In this document: positions 1-6,524 of the stretch, piece by piece | Position numbering within the stretch: the stretch's first letter is position 1 | Layout: each line of letters starts with the position of its first letter | DNA from: Winogradskyella forsetii | Lineage (GTDB): Bacteria; Bacteroidota; Bacteroidia; Flavobacteriales; Flavobacteriaceae | Direction of reading: 5' to 3' | DNA: 64,000 nt | Assembly: GCF_013394595.1 (NCBI RefSeq) | Contig: NZ_CP053348.1 | Coordinates: 1,178,001-1,242,000 of the forward strand | Program-made: the position numbers and the translations under genes | Notes under the pieces: generated by a model | What the model was told of the DNA's origin: nothing | Seen by the model: the letters and a program-made list of their open reading frames with translations, nothing else | Databases searched by the model: none

Positions 1-958
1 TGGTTTTTGCTACAAGTTCTGGTGCTTCACCTTTTAATCGTGGATCTTCAATGGCACCATAATACGCATAAGGCCAGCCGTAAAAACCACCTTGCTTAAC
101 GCTTGTGACATAATCTGGCACAAGATTGTCTCCAAGCTTATCACGCTCGTTTACGGCTGTCCAAAGTTCACCGTTAACAGGGTTCCAATCCATACCTACC
201 GGATTTCTCAATCCACTAGCGTATATTTTTTCGTTGTTTCCATTGAGATCTACTTCCAGAATATTGGCGCGTCTAATTTCTTCTTCCATGCCATATTCAC
301 CAACATTACTAGCGGAACCGACCGAAATGTAAATCTTATCTTCTGTATCATTGGTTATGATATTTCGGGTCCAGTGATGATTGTAGCCACCAGCAGGAAG
401 ATCCACTATTTTTTCGCCTTCGGAAGCGTTTAAAGACGTTTGACCTACCTTATAAGGATATTTATAAAGGCCGTCTGTATTGGCAACATAAAAATAATTC
501 CCAATAATTAACATTCCAAAAGGTTGATTTAGATCATCCAGAAATGTTTCACGAAATTCTATAGTCCCGTCATTTTCCTTATCTCTCAAAAGGGTAATAA
601 GTCCGGCACTGTCTTTTGTATTGGCCTCACAGACAAATAGGTCTCCGTTAGGACCAATGTACGTCCAACGTGGGTTTTGGAATCCGTCTGCTAATTTTGT
701 GACCGTAAATCCTTCGGGTGCCTTTGGTAATTTGCCTTCTGGCCAATCTATAAGATCATTTGCGTTCCTTACGGATTCTGTTGCGTAAGGTGGAGGTAAT
801 ATCAATTGACCTATTGTGGTCTGCACGGTATCGGGCGATTTATCAGAGATCATCTCTTTTTTTTCTTCAGATACAGTCATTTCTTTTTCTCTGTTCGTTT
901 TGCAGGATAAGAAAAAAGTGATGGTCAATACTAATAAAAGGGATTTTTGAGTTTTCAT
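1..958 (-). CDS. PQQ-dependent sugar (sorbosone) dehydrogenase lipoprotein, 3' part outside window
   Basis: I translated this reading frame by hand: it opens with ATG at 958 (MKTQKSLLLVLTITFFLSC, a lipoprotein signal with Cys19) and stays open to the left edge, so about 319 residues are visible and the C-terminus is missing. The body resembles the glucose/sorbosone dehydrogenase beta-propeller family: 'EGFTVTKLADGFQNPRW' near residue 82, 'LDDLNQPFGM', a 'YNHHWTRNI' histidine pair, 'YISVGSASN', 'ASGLRNPVGMDWNP', and 'GGFYGWPYAY' close to the edge. Such proteins oxidise sugars in the periplasm and may pass electrons to the respiratory chain through PQQ; the exact substrate cannot be told. It stands alone, divergent from the M23 gene at 1194. 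The family call is by remembered motif similarity. Confidence 0.85.
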   Translation of the reverse strand, partial: MKTQKSLLLVLTITFFLSCKTNREKEMTVSEEKKEMISDKSPDTVQTTIGQLILPPPYATESVRNANDLIDWPEGKLPKAPEGFTVTKLADGFQNPRWTYIGPNGDLFVCEANTKDSAGLITLLRDKENDGTIEFRETFLDDLNQPFGMLIIGNYFYVANTDGLYKYPYKVGQTSLNASEGEKIVDLPAGGYNHHWTRNIITNDTEDKIYISVGSASNVGEYGMEEEIRRANILEVDLNGNNEKIYASGLRNPVGMDWNPVNGELWTAVNERDKLGDNLVPDYVTSVKQGGFYGWPYAYYGAIEDPRLKGEAPELVAKT

Positions 959-1193
959 AAACAATGATTTTTTTCAAAGCTAAGGCATTCGTTAAGATTC
1001 GTTTACCTCTATAGATTAATGAATGGACTCTAATCAATTTATTAGGTAGAACTAGTGTTGAAAATTTAAAGCTAAGGGATGCCAATATTTTTAGGTTTCT
1101 ACGACCTTAACAATTTACATATTACACTCTAATTCGCTGTTTTTTTAGACTTTTTATAACAATTCTTGGTATGGTTTATGTTTATTTTTAAGT

Positions 1194-2315
1194 ATGAAAT
1201 TCAACTCTAACATTCTACTCCTTTTTCTGTTTTTAGCATCTTGTAAACACGTACAGAAAGTTTCTGACGTGATTACGAAACCTTCAGCAAGAGAGGTGTT
1301 TGAGCGCACTTTAGATCATAATGATAGTCTTTTTAAACGTTATGAAGAAACGTATACCAGTGCGAAGCATAATAAAATGAAGTTAGAATTACCTTCCGCG
1401 TTAAATTCGAAGTCCGAAGCTTTAGATTTTAGGGTTTTGGCTTATAGCTTAAACTTAGAACAAGGGGAACGTTTCAAGATAGAATCAAATATCACGGCGG
1501 ATAGTTTACAATTGGCAATCGATTTATTTGCGTTTGAAAATGATTCCGTAATTTCAGTAAAACCAATCATTTCAAATGAACCAAAGACAAATGGTTTGGA
1601 GTTTGACGTCACTAAAACAGGATCATACAAAATAGTAATTCTTCCCGATCGAAATAATAGTAGCAACTTTGGACTGAAGTTATTTACGGAACCCACTTTC
1701 GAATTTCCGGTTAGTGGAAAAGACAATAAGGCGATACAGAGTTTTTGGGGCGCATCTCGAGGTGGTGGCAGTCGTTCCCATAAGGGCATTGATATTTTTG
1801 CTAAACGAGGAACGCCTGTTGTGGCAGCAACGGATGGTTTTATATCCAATACCGGTAATCGTGGCTTGGGAGGTAAACAAATATGGCTGCGTGATGGCAT
1901 TTTTGGTCAGTCCTTATATTATGCGCATTTGGACAGTATTGCGATTTCTAGCGGAAAAGGTGTAAAAGTAGGAGACACTTTAGGATTTGTTGGAAATACA
2001 GGAAATGCCAAAACCACGAGTCCGCACTTGCATTTTGGGATTTACACTAAAGGAGGAGCTGTTGATCCGTTGCCATTTGTAAAACTAACGGAGCGAATTG
2101 AGTTTGAAAACCACTCCTTGTTTACGAAAGGTGAAACACGACTGCGAAAAAATGAACTCAGAATTGGAGCCGCTGTTAAAACCGATAAACTTCAGGATTT
2201 AGAATCGAAAACCCAAGTTGAAATTTTAGAAAAAACTGAACGCTGGTTTCATCTTCGAGTTAATGACAGTTTGCAAGGTTTTATGCATGAGTCTTTGGTG
2301 AAGGAAATAGAGTAG
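1194..2315 (+). CDS. M23 family metallopeptidase lipoprotein
   Basis: The 373-residue product starts with a lipoprotein signal ending in LASC (Cys17). Residues about 90-170 look like a beta-rich pre-domain. The LytM/M23 domain (about 170-295) carries the zinc ligands of the family: His196 and Asp200 in SHKGID, and HLH at 278-280, with YYAHLD (His245) between them. A C-terminal stretch (about 300-373) resembles a bacterial SH3 domain, which often binds cell wall. M23 enzymes cut peptide cross-links in peptidoglycan; all ligands are present, so I expect an active enzyme anchored in the envelope. No neighbour shares its strand, so it is probably monocistronic. Confidence 0.9.
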   Translation: MKFNSNILLLFLFLASCKHVQKVSDVITKPSAREVFERTLDHNDSLFKRYEETYTSAKHNKMKLELPSALNSKSEALDFRVLAYSLNLEQGERFKIESNITADSLQLAIDLFAFENDSVISVKPIISNEPKTNGLEFDVTKTGSYKIVILPDRNNSSNFGLKLFTEPTFEFPVSGKDNKAIQSFWGASRGGGSRSHKGIDIFAKRGTPVVAATDGFISNTGNRGLGGKQIWLRDGIFGQSLYYAHLDSIAISSGKGVKVGDTLGFVGNTGNAKTTSPHLHFGIYTKGGAVDPLPFVKLTERIEFENHSLFTKGETRLRKNELRIGAAVKTDKLQDLESKTQVEILEKTERWFHLRVNDSLQGFMHESLVKEIE

Positions 2316-2318
2316 TGG

Positions 2319-2861
2319 CTAGTCCGCTAGTTCATACGCTTCTTTCATCCATCCAATCAATTCATCATCAACGTCCTCAACTGACGTGATTTGAACGCGA
2401 TGTGTGCACATCGTCCCAAAAGGACCGGAATCTCCTAGTCTATCTGTGGTTGGTTTGTTGGGCAATTTTAACCCTAAATCAATCCGGGTTTTTGTAGCTG
2501 GTTTTATCAATACAAATTGTCGGTTTCTAATGACGCTTACACTGGTTTTTTTTGGTGTGATGGTAACATCGTCTCCAAAATTCTCTACAACCGAAATTAG
2601 TTTTTCATAAATTGGAACTAAAATTTCTTTGCCTATATATTGAGTAGATACCAGATCGTCATCAGAATTATTTTCGTCTTTTGAGAGCGTTACAATAGTA
2701 TTGGCAAAACCATGCGTAACCCCATGTTCTTTCTTTAGAAAATTGACAGCTTCAGAATGTTTTGCGAAGGCTTTCTTTTTTAAGATGGATTTCCATTGAT
2801 TTAATGATTTACCAGTTTTCTCTGGCATATTGTTAATCATGGTTTGTAGTGCTTGTTCCAT
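2319..2861 (-). CDS. DUF4287/DUF5655 domain-containing protein
   Basis: A 180-residue soluble protein without signal peptide. The N-terminal 60 residues (helical, with 'TGKSLNQWKSILKKK' and 'FLKKEHGVTHGFANTIV') match DUF4287 as I remember it, and the remainder (about 75-180, ending 'VDDELIGWMKEAYELA') resembles DUF5655. Proteins with this pair are common in soil and marine bacteria and have no known biochemical function; the second part is usually described as a putative transport or nucleic-acid associated domain without proof. It converges on the M23 gene with only 3 bp between the two stop codons. Confidence 0.8.
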   Translation of the reverse strand: MEQALQTMINNMPEKTGKSLNQWKSILKKKAFAKHSEAVNFLKKEHGVTHGFANTIVTLSKDENNSDDDLVSTQYIGKEILVPIYEKLISVVENFGDDVTITPKKTSVSVIRNRQFVLIKPATKTRIDLGLKLPNKPTTDRLGDSGPFGTMCTHRVQITSVEDVDDELIGWMKEAYELAD

Positions 2862-2888
2862 TTTGAAGCGTATTTAGCTAAATTCGAA

Positions 2889-3482
2889 TTATGAAGATTT
2901 TTCGTTGTAATAATTATCCAAGATAGAATCCATTTCTATTTTCCCATTCGCTATACGTTCTATTTTTTGCCATAATTCGTTTTTTAGTAAAGCTTTTAAC
3001 GGCTGTTCGCAATCAACAATTTTATTAAAAACATTTTTAAGTTGTGCGTCCCAAATCTTATGGAAGTTGACTAAATCATCTGGATAAACCACTTTTCTTT
3101 CCGTTCCTTCATCAACAGCTTCGAAGGGTTCGGTAATATTTAAATAGCCATAGTCATCGGTTAATTGTTCTCCTGGCTGAATGTCTCGGATTGCAATTTC
3201 AAAATCATAAGCGGTTGTGAGGCAATTAGATTTAAAACTATGATTTACAAACCGTCCGTTGTCCCAACAAAGTATAAAATTTCCTTTGTTATTTCTATAA
3301 CAATAAGTGTCCAAAATATCCCTGTAAATTGGATCCATAGTTTTAAAGGTATCAGGTGTAAATTCCCTATCTAGTTTATCTAAAACCCAAGTTATGGTGC
3401 CAGCAGGTATAAATTCAGTTGCGACAACGCCATAGCCAATCGCTTTACTAATAAATTTTAATTCTGTGTTTGGATGTATCAT
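2889..3482 (-). CDS. SET domain-containing protein (putative lysine methyltransferase)
   Basis: A 197-residue cytoplasmic protein. The SET fold signatures are visible: an N-terminal 'SKAIGYGVVATEFIPAGT' (residues 12-29), the AdoMet/pseudoknot motif NHSFKSNC (80-87), and GEQLTDDYG (104-112), which matches the catalytic-tyrosine segment GEELTFDYG of SET enzymes. The post-SET cysteines of eukaryotic enzymes are absent, as is usual in bacteria. It should transfer methyl groups from S-adenosylmethionine to a protein lysine; the target is unknown. It lies 27 bp upstream of the DUF4287 gene on the same strand, so the two may be co-transcribed. Confidence 0.85.
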   Translation of the reverse strand: MIHPNTELKFISKAIGYGVVATEFIPAGTITWVLDKLDREFTPDTFKTMDPIYRDILDTYCYRNNKGNFILCWDNGRFVNHSFKSNCLTTAYDFEIAIRDIQPGEQLTDDYGYLNITEPFEAVDEGTERKVVYPDDLVNFHKIWDAQLKNVFNKIVDCEQPLKALLKNELWQKIERIANGKIEMDSILDNYYNEKSS

Positions 3483-3556
3483 ATGTTATTAAAATAAAAT
3501 GCGACTTACTTCTAGATGTGTTGGTCAATTAAAATAGCATTGCCATCTGGATCCAG

Positions 3557-3559
3557 TAC
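3557..3559. repeat. Target-site duplication TAC, left copy
   Basis: TAC directly abuts the IS end at 3560 and is matched by TAC at 4812-4814. Merging the two restores the VOC reading frame, which confirms the duplication. Confidence 0.9.
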
Positions 3560-3590
3560 TGGACTACCTAATAAAAATGGGACTAATTTT

Positions 3591-4436
3591 TTAGGCCGCA
3601 TTGTTAATAATTCGTTTTAATTTAAGTTCCATTTCAAGTGGTGTTAAGTAATCTAAGCTTGAATGAATTCTTTTAGTATTATACCAAGTAATGTACTGGC
3701 TTATTTTGTCAAATAACTGTAAGTATGACGTAAACTTAAACCGATATAGCCATTCGTGCTTAATGGTCTTAAAAAAGCTTTCTGCTACTGCATTATCCCA
3801 ACAGTTCCCTTTTCTACTCATGGATTGTGTTATATTGCTATTGAAAGAAAAAATACTTGTCATTGTATTGGCTGCATACTGAACGCCTCTATCGGAATGA
3901 AATATGAAATTATTTGAAATAGTTCGATTTCTTCTGGCATGAATCCAAGCTTTTAACACCGTATTCTGTACAGTCATATCTTCGCTTAACGCCCATCCTA
4001 CAACCTTTCTGTCTGCTAAATCTATAATAGTTGTTAGATAATTCCAGTTGTCATTTACTCTAATGTAAGTGATGTCAGACACCCATTTTTCTCCTATTGT
4101 TGAACTTGAAAATTCTCTATCTAGCTCATTTTTAGCCAATGGAAAGTTATGCTTGGAATCTGTTGTATTTACAAACTTTCTTTTTAAAACACTTTTTAAC
4201 CCCATTTCTTTCATCAATATTGCAATATAGGAACGGCAATAATTCAAGTTTTCTCGTTCTAACATTTTCTGTATTCTACAGCTTCCATAAATCTCTTTAC
4301 TATCTTCAAAAATAGCTCTAATCCTTTCCTTTAGTAATATTACAGAGTCTTTAGTCCTTACTAAATCCCTATTCTTACGCCAATTGTAATATGCGTTTTT
4401 ACTGACATGCATACATTTACACATCTTCTCAACCAC
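3591..4436 (-). CDS. IS3-family transposase OrfB (DDE integrase domain)
   Basis: This is the catalytic half of the transposase. Counting from the GTG at 4436 there are 281 residues, but the frame is open well upstream, up to the slippery site at 4505-4511, so the natural product is an OrfAB fusion rather than a protein starting at this GTG. An HTH_21-like segment (about residues 40-90) precedes the rve domain. The DDE triad is Asp121 in WVSDITY, Asp182 in FHSDRG and Glu219 in NAVAESFF. No frameshift or stop interrupts it. Its stop codon lies inside the left terminal repeat. Confidence 0.93.
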   Translation of the reverse strand: MVEKMCKCMHVSKNAYYNWRKNRDLVRTKDSVILLKERIRAIFEDSKEIYGSCRIQKMLERENLNYCRSYIAILMKEMGLKSVLKRKFVNTTDSKHNFPLAKNELDREFSSSTIGEKWVSDITYIRVNDNWNYLTTIIDLADRKVVGWALSEDMTVQNTVLKAWIHARRNRTISNNFIFHSDRGVQYAANTMTSIFSFNSNITQSMSRKGNCWDNAVAESFFKTIKHEWLYRFKFTSYLQLFDKISQYITWYNTKRIHSSLDYLTPLEMELKLKRIINNAA

Positions 4437-4471
4437 AAAATCTGATTCATTTGATAAAATGAATTGATATT

Positions 4472-4753
4472 TTAGTGGTCGCTCTTGGAAAAGATGCTTA
4501 CTGCCTTTTTTAAGATATCACGCTCCATTTTTACATCTCGTAATTCTTTACGTAACGATTTAAGTTCTTGCTCTTCCATAGTAAGTTCTCTTTTCTTGGA
4601 AAAGTCTCCAGATTTAGCCTCGTAATCCTTTTTCCAGCGACTTATAAGGCTGGTAGCAACACCATAATCCTCACTTATTTGTTTTGCTTTCATTCCTGAT
4701 TGCAATAGTTCTACTATTGTAACCTTTAATTCATTGTCATATCTTTTTGCCAT
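4472..4753 (-). CDS. IS3-family transposase OrfA (helix-turn-helix)
   Basis: A 93-residue protein with an N-terminal helix-turn-helix (about residues 5-50, 'LLQSGMKAKQISEDYGVAT') that binds the element's ends, followed by a leucine-zipper coiled coil ('EEQELKSLRKELRDVK', about 60-85). Near its end the codons tta aaa aag form the heptamer A AAA AAG, which allows slippage into the OrfB frame. Free OrfA usually represses transposition. Confidence 0.93.
   Translation of the reverse strand: MAKRYDNELKVTIVELLQSGMKAKQISEDYGVATSLISRWKKDYEAKSGDFSKKRELTMEEQELKSLRKELRDVKMERDILKKAVSIFSKSDH
4505..4511 (-). promoter_or_regulatory. Programmed -1 frameshift heptamer A AAA AAG
   Basis: On the minus strand the OrfA codons tta-aaa-aag contain A AAA AAG in the correct phase. 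A -1 slip moves translation into the OrfB frame, which is open from here (reading K-K-G-S-K-H-L-F) through to the OrfB domain. This is the standard way IS3 elements make their active OrfAB transposase. Confidence 0.85.
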
Positions 4754-4811
4754 AATTCAAATATATAATTTATGACCGTAAAAATTCGTCCCAGCTAAAC
4801 TAGACATTCCA

Positions 4812-4814
4812 TAC
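4812..4814. repeat. Target-site duplication TAC, right copy
   Basis: Partner of the TAC at 3557-3559, abutting the IS end at 4811. Confidence 0.9.
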
Positions 4815-5138
4815 CACAAAACTTGCCGGTCCAGAATCAGCGGCTTCTATCTCACTTGCAAATGTGACCTCTTTTGATTTTAAATGCTCTTGAATGTCTC
4901 TCACGTCATCAAATTTTTCGAGCGTATTAGCATCTTGATCCCAACCCGGATTAAAGGTTAGAATATTATTTTCAAACATCCCTTGGAAAAGCCCAATGAG
5001 CGATGATTCATTTTTCATAATGAGGTAATTTTTTTCCAAATCTCCAGCAAAAACTGAGAACCCTAAGGCTTCGTAGAATGCTTTTGAGGCTTTGATATCT
5101 TTTACGGCAAGGCTTATGGAGAAGGCTCCTAATTTCAT

Positions 5139-5475
5139 AACGTGATTGTTTAGTTTGATTTAAAGATAATAAAAGTTTTAATTGAAGCTCTTTTTTTTAT
5201 TTAAACCGTTAGTTGATTTTAAATCCATAAAAAAAGAAGTTAAGACTTTAAAGCTTAGTTTAGTTCTCGAACTATCAAAATGCACTAGAATTTAAATTAT
5301 AAACACAGCATTTTCTGAATTCAGTTTCCAATTTTTCTAAAGACGTCTTGAATAGGAGCAGTTCGTTTAACGTGTTTGTGTATGGTTAGTTGCGTGTTTG
5401 AGCAACTAAGTTAGCAAACAAATCACAGATAGAAAATTCCAGCGGAATTTTCGTAAGTCGGCAGTAACCTAGCAA
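5139..5475. other. Intergenic region with strong hairpins (337 bp)
   Basis: I see no gene here. Two perfect hairpins stand out: TAGTTGC/GCAACTA with an 8-nt loop (5387-5408), and GAAAATTCC-AGC-GGAATTTTC, a 9-bp stem with a 3-nt loop (5432-5452). Both follow the stop codon of the orphan gene at 5476-6369 (minus strand), so they may end its transcript, or be part of a recombination site (see findings). The part next to 5138 presumably held the VOC promoter. Confidence 0.6.
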
Positions 5476-6369
5476 TTAATTATACACGGTGTTGTGCAAC
5501 GCAGTTTTCTCAGCACTTATCGTTTTTCCTTCGCTATTTTTTGTTATACTTTTTTCTAAGTTACCATGTTTAGAATAATACATTTCAGTTGTTTCTTCAA
5601 GTTTTCCATTTACAAATGATGTAATGATTCTTGACTTAAATTGATTTCTATTATGGTAGTCAATAACAGTTATGAATTTTCTATCAAAGGTTTGAGAGTT
5701 ATAGCTTTTATAAACTTTTGTAATTCGTTTAGGTTTTTTGAACTTACCATATTCAATTCGATAATCTGATGTTAATTCATTACTACTATTGTATTTTTTA
5801 ATTTCAATAATTTTATTCTTTTTATAATGGTATGCTACTGAATCTGTTCTTTCGGGTTCATAACTTACAGAAGCAAGAAGTTTATTTTTATTATAAAACA
5901 ATGAATCCTGATATGTCCCAAATTCATCAATTTCAATATTGGCAATTAGTCTATGTTTTTTGTCGTAAAAGAACTTTGTGGTATCTGTTGTTTTATCTTT
6001 TCCCCATTTCCAAATTTCAACAGTTTGTTGATTTCGTTTATTATACTTACAGATAACTGTATCACTTTCCGCTTTTCTGTAACTAAAAATTATAATTTCT
6101 GTTAACTTATCTGGGTATTTAGTTTCTATTCGAGCAATTGTATCTCCATTTCGGTCTAACTCATAACCGAATTTTTCATATCCTTTTTTGTCATAAATTG
6201 CAATATATGATACATATGGTTTTCCATCTGTTGAATCAACTAATGTTGTTATTTTTGCAAAATAACTCTGAAATTTTGGTTTTTCACGCGTCATGTCAGT
6301 ATCAAAATATTCTTGCGAAAATGATAGAGAACTAACAAGAGTTAATATGATGAATAAAGTTTGTTTCAT
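5476..6369 (-). CDS. Orphan secreted protein with tyrosine-rich repeats, bracketed by inverted repeats
   Basis: I do not recognise a named family. From ATG at 6369 the 297-residue product has a clear signal peptide (MKQTLFIILTLVSSLSFSQ). An upstream TTG at 6381 is in frame but lies inside the boundary repeat, so I prefer the ATG. The body is a series of short beta units of about 20-25 residues with Tyr/Asp/Lys-rich motifs such as 'YDKKGYEKFGYELDRNGD', 'FFYDKKHRLIANIEID' and 'YYSKHGNLEKSITKN', reminiscent of YD/RHS or YwqK-type repeats but without their exact consensus. The last codons (LHNTVYN) are written by the boundary repeat itself. Likely periplasmic or surface located; function unknown. 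Confidence 0.6.
   Translation of the reverse strand: MKQTLFIILTLVSSLSFSQEYFDTDMTREKPKFQSYFAKITTLVDSTDGKPYVSYIAIYDKKGYEKFGYELDRNGDTIARIETKYPDKLTEIIIFSYRKAESDTVICKYNKRNQQTVEIWKWGKDKTTDTTKFFYDKKHRLIANIEIDEFGTYQDSLFYNKNKLLASVSYEPERTDSVAYHYKKNKIIEIKKYNSSNELTSDYRIEYGKFKKPKRITKVYKSYNSQTFDRKFITVIDYHNRNQFKSRIITSFVNGKLEETTEMYYSKHGNLEKSITKNSEGKTISAEKTALHNTVYN
5491..5500. repeat. Boundary inverted repeat GTTGTGCAAC, 3' side of orphan gene
   Basis: Ten bases that recur in inverted form as GTTGCACAAC at 6373-6382, on the other side of the orphan gene. It overlaps the last codons of that gene. Confidence 0.6.
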
Positions 6370-6372
6370 TAT

Positions 6373-6382
6373 GTTGCACAAC
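6373..6382. repeat. Boundary inverted repeat GTTGCACAAC, 5' side of orphan gene
   Basis: Inverted partner of 5491-5500, ending 3 bp upstream of the ATG at 6369. Confidence 0.6.
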
Positions 6383-6524
6383 TTTTCACTGATATGAGTC
6401 TGTTTTAATGACTTATTTCAGACGTTAAACGAAGTTAGTTTTTTTAAAATGAAAATCAAGCAGTTAGTCTGCTATTTGCTAATATTTTTTTACAATTGTT
6501 AACAAGCTAACATCACTTTTTTCA

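Larger units (their letters stand above)
3560..4811 (-). mobile_element. IS3-family insertion sequence, complete, 1,252 bp
   Basis: Both ends can be placed by reconstructing the interrupted host gene. The element begins TGGACTACC at 3560 and, on the opposite strand, TGGAATGTC at 4811; the two terminal inverted repeats agree at about 23 of the first 33 positions, including a shared TGGGAC core. It is flanked by the direct repeat TAC at 3557-3559 and 4812-4814, the 3-bp duplication expected of IS3 elements. It encodes OrfA (4753-4472) and OrfB (overlapping frame, to 3591) joined by a programmed frameshift. All parts look intact, so it is probably still able to move. Confidence 0.95.
3512..5138 (-). 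pseudogene. VOC-family (glyoxalase-fold) gene interrupted by an IS3-family element
   Basis: The 5' part (5138 down to 4812) encodes about 109 residues of a VOC protein, from 'MKLGAFSISLAVKDIKAS' to 'SGPASFVV'. The frame then runs into insertion-sequence DNA and stops after WN V. On the other side of the element, from 3559 down to 3512, the same frame resumes as LDPDGNAILIDQHI followed by a stop. Removing the element and one copy of the duplicated trinucleotide rejoins 'SFVVLDPDGNAILIDQ', the usual C-terminal strand of the family. VOC proteins of this length bind a metal or act as dioxygenase-like or resistance proteins; the native role here is unknown. Apart from the insertion I see no lesion, so the disruption looks recent. 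Confidence 0.95.

Noticed and set aside
91-433. Plus-strand frames at the left edge (92-433 and 126-332)
   Set aside because: They are antisense to the sugar dehydrogenase frame, which has clear family motifs and a lipoprotein signal.
3591-4753. Two separate transposase genes from different elements
   Set aside because: The -1 slippery heptamer, open frame continuity and single pair of terminal repeats show one IS3 element.
5351-5500. True integron attC site next to the orphan gene
   Set aside because: The RYYYAAC/GTTRRRY core sites are not matched and no integrase is present, so I keep only the cassette-like description.
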